Positions 25,789-35,039 of a DNA stretch of 64,000 nucleotides are shown here, piece after piece. The stretch is from positions 3,286,001 to 3,350,000 of the forward strand of contig NW_027328739.1 in NCBI RefSeq assembly GCF_048564905.1. Direction: 5' to 3'. Below the pieces are notes generated by a model. The model was not told where the DNA came from, made no database searches, and worked only from the letters and a program-made list of their open reading frames with translations. The DNA is from Vicugna pacos (Eukaryota; Chordata; Mammalia; Artiodactyla; Camelidae). A program made the position numbers and the translations under genes. Position 1 is the stretch's first letter, and the number at the start of each line of letters is the position of its first letter.

Positions 25789-26297
25789 CTTTCTTAAAAC
25801 AGAGGCTTCTTTTACTTCTGCCAGAAAGTCAGGTAGACAAGCAGACATTTGAAAATTCTGCCGCAGTTTCCTAAACTCATAAAGGTTAAGCTATCTAACT
25901 AAACTTTTCTTACTTCCAGTTTCAGATATTCTGAAAGGGTCCTTTCTTTCCAAAACTTCCTTTTTAAAAACATTTTCATCAATCACTATGGAAGATCCAT
26001 TATCACCCCACCAGATGGATTTAAACTGGTGACACCAAGCCATTTTTCCAGAGTTTCCTTGGAAATGTTCGAGAATGAAAATCATTATCTTCATCTGGTT
26101 CAGAGACACAATGTGTATATCATGGTCTTTTTATCAAGGATTCTTCAAAGTCTGAAAAGCATTTTCTTCATCATAGACCTCAAGTCCAAGTCCCCAGAGA
26201 ATGTTTGATCACACAATAGATATCTACCAGAGTTTTCTGAACCAGTTGGTACATCTTTACGAGACACATTTTCAATTTCTGAAGAAACATGTGCCAT
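25789..26297 (-). pseudogene. HSFY: HSFY exon 1 (DNA-binding domain), degenerate
   Basis: Minus-strand pieces align in order with human HSFY: MAHVSSEIENVSRKDV, CDQTFSGDLDLRSM, YTHCVSEPDEDNDF, TFPRKLWK, HQFKSIWWGDNGSSIVIDE, NVFKKEVLERKDPFRI, KKSLVR, LNLYEFRKLRQNFQ and DFLAEVKEASVLRK. The W/DNGSSIVID...F-KKEVL stretch and the LNLY-F motif are hallmarks of the HSF winged helix. Pieces sit in three frames. The exon ends AAG followed by GTATTC, a usable donor, at the same place as in human HSFY (after SVLSK). The ATG (26295-26297) is chosen by identity to human MAHVSSE. Confidence 0.92.
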
Positions 26298-26429
26298 CAC
26301 AAATAAATTTTTCTACAGCCACTTTTCTAATCTGCATGATTTTTAGCACTGTGACTTCAAATGCTACTTTGGCAGGCCTGAACATATAAACTGCTAGGCC
26401 TTCACAATGGTTCTCAACTTGAGTAGCTG

Positions 26430-26437
26430 TGACATCA
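26430..26437. promoter_or_regulatory. CRE-like octamer upstream of HSFY
   Basis: TGACATCA lies about 133 bp upstream of the HSFY ATG. It differs from the palindromic cAMP-response element TGACGTCA only by the G-to-A change expected when the central CpG decays. CREB/CREM sites are common in promoters active in round spermatids. No TATA box stands out. A functional role is inference. Confidence 0.35.
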
Positions 26438-26519
26438 CAAAACGACTGGTCTCCCAGCAAGTCAATTTTAACATTCAGCCAGTGTTTACTTCTCATTCAT
26501 CCAGTTAAAATGAAACTTA

Positions 26520-27655
26520 TATGATGCTTTTTTTATAGTGTGATCTGCAGATATTATCCCCACAAAATCTTTTTAAACAATATAATTGTGGGGTCTATGA
26601 AATAAAACCAATCTCCATTCTTTTGTACAGATATTTATAACAGATTTGTGAACAGAGTATAAATAATGAACAAAATATATAAAATAATTATAAGGTTTTG
26701 GTATTTAAAATGAAATTTTTGTAAAATCTCTACAGAAAATGTATATCTATTTCAATAACATTTGCAATTAAAGTGAAACTTAATTTGATTTGGAAATGGA
26801 AGTAGGTATTTATCTGTGTGCTCTATAATAAGTAGCTCTATATTCAAAACCTGAGCAGAATAAATATCATTTTATATGTATTGTATATAAATAAATGGTA
26901 AATAATTATGAAATAAAATTAGATAAATATAATGAATCAAATTTAAGAAATCCCAAAGGGCTTAATTTTTGTTTTAAATTGTAATTCAGTGCTATAAGTA
27001 AAAAAATGTAATTTAATATTCTACTCTAAAATTACAAAAGAGAAAATCTCATTTTATATTTACAAATGTTTATTTTTGCCATTCTTTCACTCAGAGGTTT
27101 TTCAGTCCCTAGAAGGAATAAATTTTCTTGTCATCTTTATAATCCATACCCTTGTGGCTTCTTTTAAGAGTTCCAAAATGATGTTGATAAGTACACTTAT
27201 TCACATGACCCTGGGTTCAATAAGCAGTGCCTTCATTAAGGGGCAAACAAAAAATCAAAAAACAAAAAAATAACAGTATATTTGTGTTGGGGTTGAAAAG
27301 AACTTGTAATGCATTTTAGGAAGCAATATGTATCTCAGGCCTGAAAAAGTTGACATTGTTAGTAAAATACAGCGTTTTAAGGCATGTGTTTCGTCCACTA
27401 AATGTAAATAATAGCTATGTGCTGTATCAGTAAACTGTAGTAAATCCAGTTCTACCAAAAATTATATTCTTTATTTAGAAATAAATTCCATTAAACATAA
27501 GACAAATTCAAAATGAGGGGAAAAATTTATAAATAAATACATGTACACTCAAGCTAAAATGAATTTTTTTTCAGTATGTGCACATTGCATTCTAAATAAA
27601 TATTAGCAACCTGAATTCATTGCATATTACAAGTATTATAAACTATAATTAAAAG
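26520..27655. other. AT-rich non-L1 stretch, 5' side of HSFY; nothing recognised
   Basis: About 1.1 kb of very AT-rich DNA. The longest plus-strand frame (27076-27273) has no recognisable product. A stretch near 27205-27275 faintly resembles the 3' part of a tRNA-derived SINE followed by an A-rich tail, but the match is too short to call. Confidence 0.45.
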
Positions 27656-28372
27656 GGATTTAGTCCTGATTCATAAATATTACTTATCATATGCAAATCA
27701 ATATATGTGATACAATCCTTTAAATAGCAGAGTGTTCAAAATAACAATCTCAAAATATGTAGGAAAATTATTCACAGATCTGATCTTTACTTTTTTATAA
27801 AAATACTCTTAACAAATTAAATTTAAATAGAATGTAACTAAGCATAATAAAAGCCATATATGAAAAACCCATGACTAACATCAAGTTCAATGTTAACATA
27901 CAGGGACGTTTTAGTCTGGTCCAGTAATAAGGAAATGTAGCTTATTCTCACAAGTACTAAGTCACACTACTTGAAGACCTAGCCAGAACAACTAGTAAAA
28001 AAAGTATAAAAGGCATCCAATTTGTAAAAAAGCAGTAAAATTTTTACAGATGACATTATTATGCATAGATAGAAAACTCCATAGAATCCTCCAGTGACTA
28101 TTGCACATAATGAACATACTTAGTAAACTTGCAGAATACAAAATCAATATACAAATATCCTTTGCATTTTCATATAAAAACAACAAACCATCAGAAATGG
28201 AAATTAGGAAAACAATTGTGTGTATATTTATACCAAAAAGAATAACTAGTAATATATTTGTTAAGTGAAATAAAAGATCTAAACATAGATCTATAAATTA
28301 TATGTGCAAGAAATATAAGTAAACAAAATAAATAGAAAGATATTCCCTTCTTATGTATTGCATACAATGTGA
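27656..28372 (+). mobile_element. Old L1 fragment, reverse transcriptase region
   Basis: Plus-strand ORF2 words survive in order: CATATGCAAATCAATATATGTG, AAAGCCATATATGAAAAACC, AAAAGGCATCCAATTTG, ATTTTTACAGATGACATTAT (the polymerase FADD region) and ATACAAAATCAATATACAAA, ending at GAAAGATATTCCC. All frames are broken. It abuts a minus-strand L1 piece whose ORF2 content starts about 60 bp earlier than this one stops. Confidence 0.75.
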
Positions 28373-28915
28373 GTAACTATTCTAATCTATCTTTTACATG
28401 TTCAATCTCCCCTGCACTACTTATTGAGGAGAAAGTCTATTCTTCATTTTATACTCTTGCTTTCATTTTCATGGGTTAATTGATCATAGTTGTGAGGGAT
28501 TATATCTGGTTGCTCAATTCTCTTATATTGATTGGTGTCTGTTTTTGAGCCAGTATCACGTTGTTTAAATTACTAAACTTTGTTGGACTGTTTAACATCA
28601 GAGAACTTTACACTATTAGATTTAATAGACTTTTTCAAAGTTATTTGGCAACTCATGATCTTTGTGGTTACATATAAATTTTGAAATTATCTTTTCTATT
28701 AAATTGGAAAATCTCATGCATACTTTGACATGAATCACACTAAATGTAGATTGCTTTGGGCAGTATGGTTGTTTCAACCACATTGTTTCACATCATTAAC
28801 ATAAGAGATCTTCTCATTTCTTTGTATCAGTTTTAATTTCCTTCATCAATGTTTTCAATTTTTTAACGTATATGTTTTCTCCTTATTTGTTAACTTCATT
28901 TCTATATATTCTATT
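28373..28915 (-). mobile_element. Old L1 fragment, ORF2 C-terminal half, inverted
   Basis: The plus strand is the inverse of ORF2 downstream of the polymerase core: CTACTTATTGAGGAGAAAG, GGGTTAATTGATCATAG, TTGTTTAAATTACTAAACTTTG and TGCTTTGGGCAGTATGG. It continues the ORF2 content of the plus-strand piece on its left but in opposite orientation, so the two may be halves of one rearranged insertion. An AT microsatellite follows at 28916-28952. Confidence 0.7.
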
Positions 28916-28952
28916 CATATATATATATAATTATATATATTATATTTATAAA
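28916..28952. repeat. (AT)n microsatellite
   Basis: A short run of TA dinucleotides between two L1 insertions. Confidence 0.8.
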
Positions 28953-28973
28953 CATGTTTCCTTCACAAATACA

Positions 28974-31900
28974 ACAGGCAGAAGGCAGTGGCAAGTCATA
29001 TTCAAAGTCCTGAATGAAAGAAAGCTGTAATCTAAGATAATTTATCAAGCAAGGCTATCCTTTAGAATAGAAGGAGAGATAAATAACTTCCACAAAAGCA
29101 AATACTAAAACAATTTAGCAAAAGAAAAGAAATAATGAATGATCTACTCTGAATAATAAAGAAGCAGGATGCTATAGAAAGGAGAAAGGCATAATTAGAA
29201 AGGCAATAGTTACAATGTCTTACAAAAGAATAAACATGATGTTGTAAAACAGGACATCAAAAGTTTTAAGGATCAGAGAGTGAAACACGGCAATACAGAG
29301 TATTTTCTTCTTGTTTCTGTTCTCCAAAGGAGGGGTTAGAATTTGTTTTCCTATCAGTTAAAAAAAAATATATAGTAATGTGTCAATATACATAGAAAAC
29401 AGGGAAACCATAAGTCAAAAGCTTTCAATGAAGTCACAAAGACAAAAAGAAACCAAGATAATAAAAGAAAACATATCACGCCACAAAAAGAAAATGAAAT
29501 GAACAAAAAGGAAAGACCAAATTAACTGGAAAATGAAGTTCAAAATGGAAATAAACAACAGTCAATAAATAATTATCACAAATATTAATGGACTCAGTGC
29601 TTCAATTAAAAGATATATATTGTCAGATGGGACAATATAACAAGACCCTTCATTATGAAGCATACAAGAGTCCCACTTTAGTAAGAGGAAAACATATTAA
29701 TTGAAAGTCAGAAGGTGGAAAAATATATTCCATTCTAATGGACATGATAAGAAAGCAGGACTAGCAGCACTGACTTCACACAAAATAGACTTTACAACAA
29801 AGGCCATAGAGAAAGATAAACAAGGACATGATATAATGATTAAAGGAGCAATAAAAAATGAGAGTATTAAACTCATTAAGATATATGCACTCAATATAGG
29901 AGCACCTAAATACATCAAGCAAATACTAATAGATAAAAAGGGAGAAACGGATGGGAACACAATAAAAGTAGGAGACTATAACTCCCCATTACCATCACTA
30001 GACGGGCCTTTCAGATTGAAAATTAATAAGGGAAGAAATATACAAAAAGATATGATAAAATAATTATAGTTTGTTGATATTTTCAAACAGTACCCTTCCC
30101 CAAAACAGAATATACATTCTTTTCTAGTTCACATGGAATATTTTCTAGGAAAGATTATGTACTCATTCACAGAAGAATCTTCAATAAATTTAAGAAGATA
30201 AAACTTATTTCAAGCATCTTTTCTGGGTATAATAACATGAAACAAAATTTCTTCACAGAAAAAGAGGGAGAGAAAATTACAGCATATAATTTAAATACCA
30301 TGGTACTATAAAAAGTGGGGGAGGTGAAGAAGCAAAAGGAGAAATTAAAAAATATCTTGAGAAATATGTCAAAACACTACACAAAGTCTATGGAATACAG
30401 TTAAAGCAGGCTTAAGAGGGAAGTTCATAGTGAGAAGGCCCTCCTCAAAGTAGAAGAGCAACTTCAAATAAATAATCTAACATTCTATGTAAACTAATCA
30501 TGAACGAAGAGCAAACAAAACCAAAAGTCAGCAGAAAGTGAGATATAAGAAAGACCAAGGAAGAAATAATTGAAATACACATTAAAAAAGAGAAAAAAAT
30601 CAATCAAACTCTTTTTTGAAATAGTAAACATAATTGACAAAACTATGGACAGGCTCACCAACAAGAAAAGAGAGAACACAAATAATCTATAAAATGAAAA
30701 TGGATAAACTAAAAAGAGTAACACAAATTTGCATAATATCATAAGAGAATACAATGAGGAACTGTATGGAAACAAACTGGATAACCAGGAAGTAATGGAG
30801 AAGTTTTTGGAAACATTCAGCCCACCAATATTGCATCAAGAAGGAATTAACCATTTGAACAGACAGATCACCAGAAGTGGAATAGAATTATGAATAAAAT
30901 AAAAATTCTCTGCAAACAAAAATTCAGACTCAAATAGCTTCAATGGGGTAATGACAAAACATACAAAGAAAAATCCATACCAGTCCTCCTCAAACTCTTC
31001 CAAAAGGTTGATATGGAGAGAGTACTCCAAAACTCACACTGTAAGGCCAACATTAACCTGATACCAAAACCAGACAAAAACACTACCTCAAGAGAAAACT
31101 ATAAGCCAATATCATTGTTAAACATAGATGTAAATGTCCTTAAGAAAATATTGACAAACAGAATCCAACAGCATGGAAAAAAGATCATACACCATGGTCA
31201 AGTAAGGTTCATCCCAGGAACACAAGGATGGTTTCACTTATGCAAATCAAACAATAAATTGTGATACAACATACCAATAACAGAGAGGACAAAAAAACCA
31301 CATGATCATCTCAGCAGATGCAGAGAAAGCATTTGATAAAAATTAACACCTATTTGCAATAAAAGTTCTTATCACAGTGGGCATAGAGGGACCATATCTC
31401 AACATAATTAAAGCTATTCATGACAAACATATAGCCAGCAAAATGCTCAATGGTGAAAAACTGAAACACTTCCCACAAAAACCTGAGACAAAACAAGGTT
31501 ACTCATTCTCACAATTTCAATTCAATATAGTATTGGAAATCCTAGCCACAACGATCAGGCAAGGAAAAGAAATAAAAGGATTCATACTGGAAAAGAAGAG
31601 ATAAAATTGTCATGGTATGCAGATATGACACTATATATAGAAAACTATAAAAGCTTCACAAAAAATTACTCAGGCTGAAAAAGGAACTGGGCAATATAGA
31701 GAGACTAATGTACAAAAAAAATGCATTTCTTTACATTAACATTGAATCAACAGGAAAACAATGTATAGAGTCAACCACTTTTATAACTGCAGCCAAAACT
31801 ATAAAATACTTAATAATACATCTGACAAAGGAGGTGGATGGATTATATATGGAGAACTAGAAAACATTGATTGAGGAAATCAAAAAAGATTTGAAGAATT

Positions 31901-33690
31901 GAAAAGATACCCAATGGTCTCGTAATGGAAGCAACAAATTGCTTAAAATGGTCATACTGCCCAAGGAAATCCCCAGGCTTAATGTGATTTACTATCAAAT
32001 TATGCAAAAATTTTCTTTTTGGAACCGAAGCAAATGATCCTAAGATTTACAAAGAGTCAAAATAGATCCATAATACCCAAAGCAATATTAACGAAAAAGA
32101 AAGAGGCTGGAGGAATAAACCACCAGGTCTCCATAAAATATTGAAGACCTACAATAATCAAAATGACATGATATTGGTACAGAAACAGGCATATGGACCA
32201 ATGAAACAGAATAGAGAGCCTAGGAATAAATCTACAGGCCTATGTCCTATTAATCTTTGACAGAGTAGCCAAGAATATGACAGAGAAAAGTCCATCTCTT
32301 TACCAACTGGTGTTGGGAAAAGTGGATAGCAGCATCAGGGCAATGGAATTAGAACAATCCTTCACTCCATACACAAGAATAAACTCAAAATGACTTGAAG
32401 ACTTAAATGTAAGGCAAGACAAAGTAAATCTCCTAGAAGTAAACATAGGCAAAACACTCTGAGATAAATCTCAGCAATGATCTCCTAGAACAGCCTACCC
32501 AGGTAATGGATGTGAGAGCAAAATTAATAAATGGGACCTAATTAAACTTATAAGCTTTTGCACAGCAAAGGGAACCATAAACAAAGCAAAATGACAACCT
32601 ATAGGATTAAAGAAAATATTTAGAAGTGATGCAACTGACAAAGTCTTAATTTCTAAAATATAAAGACTTCATACAATGTAATAATAATAAAAAAAACCCA
32701 AGAAACCCAATCTGAAAATGGGCAGAAGCCCTAAACAAGCAATTCTCCAATAAAGAAATACAAATACCACATAAATATATGAAAAAAAAATGTGCTCACT
32801 ATCATTATCTGAGAAGGGCTATACAAAACTATAATGAAGTATCACCTCACAATAGTCACAATGGCAATCATTCAAAATTCCACAAACATTAAGTGCTGGG
32901 GTAGCTGTGGAGAAAGCGGACTCTCCTTCACTGTTGGAAGGAAAGTAGTTTGGTGCAGTCATTGTGGAAACCAGGATGGGGATTTCTCAAAAGAAAAAAA
33001 ATAAACTTAACATACGATCCAATAATCACACTTCTGGGTATATATCAAAGGGAACCTTTATTCAAAATGTCACCTGTACCCCAATGGTATTAGCAGTGCT
33101 ATATACAACAGCCACGACATGGAAGCACCCTAATTGTCCAACAACAGATGAGAGTATTCAGAAGTTATGCCATATTTACACAATGGAATAATATTCTGCA
33201 ATAAAAAATGATAAAACAATGACATTTTCAGCAAAATTGTTGTCCCCAAAAAGTATCATTCTAATTGAAGAAAGCCAGAAATAGAAAGAAAAATAATATA
33301 TGACATGACAGATGAGAAACTTCAAAAAAAAATTTGGATGTGAACACTATGATTTCCTCTACAAAACTGAAACACACTCACAGATCTACTAAACAATTTT
33401 ATGATTATTGCAGAAAGGGGCTATGAGAGGATATATTTGGGATCTGTATATTCATAAATTTTTTTCACTATACATAAAAACAAAATTTTTCTAAATTTCT
33501 CCTTTATGACAGAGGGCAGTAAGTTAAATATTGTGAAGTAATGTTTAATAGGCACACAAATATATGCATGCACGGGGACAATGTGTAATACACCACAGAT
33601 TGACACATTGTAAACGGCAGCACTTCAATGATAAATAAATGAATAAATATGCAAATAAATAAATAAATAAAATAATAACTAAATAAAAAT
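28974..33690 (+). mobile_element. 5'-truncated L1, plus strand
   Basis: It begins in the 3' part of ORF1 (GGCAGTGGCAAGTCATATTC, matching the young L1 near 50578) and continues through ORF2. Recognisable protein pieces: endonuclease 29701-30063 (KVRRWKNIFHSNGHDKKAGL), polymerase 31013-31264 ([40 protein letters not shown]) and 31377-31604 (EGPYLNIIKAIHDK), and the C-terminus at 32964-33191. It ends in an A-rich tail and TAAA repeats near 33630-33710. It has many breaks and is older than the L1 at 48094. Confidence 0.85.
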
Positions 33691-33712
33691 ATTTAATAAT
33701 AAATGAAATACA
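33631..33712. repeat. (TAAA)n low-complexity tail
   Basis: Imperfect AAAT/TAAA repeats at the 3' end of the preceding L1, probably grown from its poly(A) tail. Confidence 0.8.
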
Positions 33713-34570
33713 AATATTCACACTACTTAACTTCACACCTCAAGGATCTAGGAGAAAACAGAAAGAACAAAGAAGAAAACTGAATGAATGAGAGTAAGGC
33801 AAATAAGCAGAGAAACAATTGAAAAGATAAAAGAAAAACCTAAGTCTGTTTCTTTTAAACATAAACTGGACAAACGTTTAGGTTGGCAAAGAAAATAAAG
33901 ACTCAAATAAAATTAGAAATAACAGAGAAGATATTACCACTGATGTTGTAGAGATGCAAAGCATCTTAAGAAATTACCACTAGCCAAAGAATTGAATGAC
34001 CTAGAACAAAAGACAAATTCCCAGAAACATATGTCTTTGAATACTGAATCAAGAAGAAATCAGAAAGATAATAGAGCAAAAGTGTGTTTGGGTAAGTCAA
34101 TAATCCAAACTTCCAAAACCAGAAACAAATTTACAAGACGACATTACTGGTGAATTCTCTCATACATTTGAAGACAAGTTTTCACCAATTCTTACCCAAA
34201 TCTTCCAAGAATTTGAAGGGGGTAAAAGATTCCAAAAATGTTTTTTTGATGTGAGTTTTATTTGACTAGCAAGCAAGAAAGGACATTATATGCAAAATAT
34301 AGAATATTATCCCTGATGAAATTATGTGCCAAAATTCTCAACAAAACACAAGCAAAATGAATTTAACAACACATTTAATGTATCATAAACATACATGAGT
34401 AAAGGGATAAATCCCTTGGTTTAAGGATACTTCAAAATATTCAAATCAATAAAGGTGACATGCCACACTAATAGAATAAGTTAAAGAATTCACATAAACA
34501 TCTCAACACGTGCAGAAAGTGCATTATATATAATGCAACATCCTTTTAAGATACTCCCAACAAATTAAAT
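33713..34570 (+). mobile_element. Old L1 fragment, ORF2, truncated at unit boundary
   Basis: Plus-strand L1 ORF2 runs from the region between endonuclease and polymerase (GAACAAAGAAGAAAACTGAA; ATGACCTAGAACAAAAGACA) into the polymerase (ATCAATAAAGGTGACATGCC; GCAACATCCTTTTAAGATAC). It stops inside the polymerase domain exactly where the next unit begins with its LTR, so this is the unit junction. The missing 3' part of this L1 is not found next to the LTR on the other side. Confidence 0.75.
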
Positions 34571-34576
34571 TAACCC

Positions 34577-35039
34577 TGTCAGTGGCACGATATCATATAC
34601 ACACAAACACTGTGTGGAGAGCAGTGGAGCAGTTCTCTTTGTATTGATTCTTAGAGAAAGGGTTTATATAGGACATGCACAATGCCTCACATATAATCTA
34701 AGTTATAACAATGTTAATAATCTTTAGCTATTTATGTTCCCATGCTCCTGCAGTAAGCGCAGGTTATTAAATGATCAAGGATTGTTTTAAAGTTCATCAC
34801 GGAACTTCATTAAGTAGGCCATCTCTTAACCAGACGGCTCTGCTTGACTTAGGATGTCCTCCTGTGAGGATCTTACCCAGCATAAGCTATCCAGCCACCC
34901 ATACTGGATACATTGAGTAGGCCATTTCTTATCCAGCCTGGATATGTGACATTCCTCAAAGCTTGTTTATCAGTTCAGCCCATGGGCTTATTCTCTAGAG
35001 CTTTCAGACAGGGGCCTACAAACCCAACATCCCTTGACA
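34577..35039 (-). mobile_element. Solo LTR of an endogenous retrovirus (unit 2)
   Basis: Counterpart of the LTR at 7-475: about 463 bp with the same TGTCA...TGACA ends, the same U3-like doubled word, TATA-like box and AATAAA on the minus strand. It diverges by roughly a tenth from the unit 1 copy, in line with the rest of the unit, so it was there before duplication. The sequences on either side (L1 polymerase on the left, an L1 end sliver on the right) do not form a target-site duplication. Confidence 0.7.

Larger units (their letters stand above)
24623..26297 (-). pseudogene. HSFY: HSFY pseudogene (heat shock transcription factor, Y-linked), two exons with intron
   Basis: HSFY is a testis-expressed, Y-linked member of the heat shock factor family; its N-terminal winged-helix domain is related to the HSF DNA-binding domain. 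This copy has the two-exon layout: exon 1 at 26297-25789 and exon 2 at 25315-24623, about 1202 nt in total, matching the ~401-codon human protein. The frame starts MAHVSSE, identical to human HSFY, and ends HLNYN before TGA (human HPNYN). Intron donor and acceptor are intact, so this is a duplicated gene and not a retrocopy. It is broken. Exon 1 has about three frame changes (near the SM-MKK, LKNP and LWK positions) plus an in-frame stop for S before YTHCVSE and one for Q in VRQLNL. Exon 2 has two stops near its start (L-stop-FYH and QL-stop-V). After these, 213 codons remain open. HSFX is the main alternative, but the C-terminus fits HSFY. Confidence 0.93.
1..34570. repeat. Tandem amplicon unit 1 (complete, ~34.6 kb)
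   Basis: The first bases of the window, including the word TAACCCTGTCAG, recur at 34571 with a few substitutions. From there the same order and orientation of elements follows: LTR, minus L1s, near-full-length minus L1, plus L1 with a GATA array, ancient L1 with a GT array, minus L1, plus L1MA-like element. This shows a direct (head-to-tail) repeat with a period of about 34.6 kb. Identity by eye is about 85-90 %, so the duplication is not recent and the units have not been kept identical by gene conversion. The unit contains one HSFY copy on the minus strand. The left boundary may lie outside the window. Confidence 0.9.

Noticed and set aside
27196-27275. Possible 3' part of a tRNA-derived SINE (CCTGGGTTCAAT-like word followed by an A-rich tail)
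   Set aside because: The resemblance covers only about 30 bases, the 5' half with the A box is not visible, and no target duplication was found. It would support a camelid origin if real, but the match is too weak.
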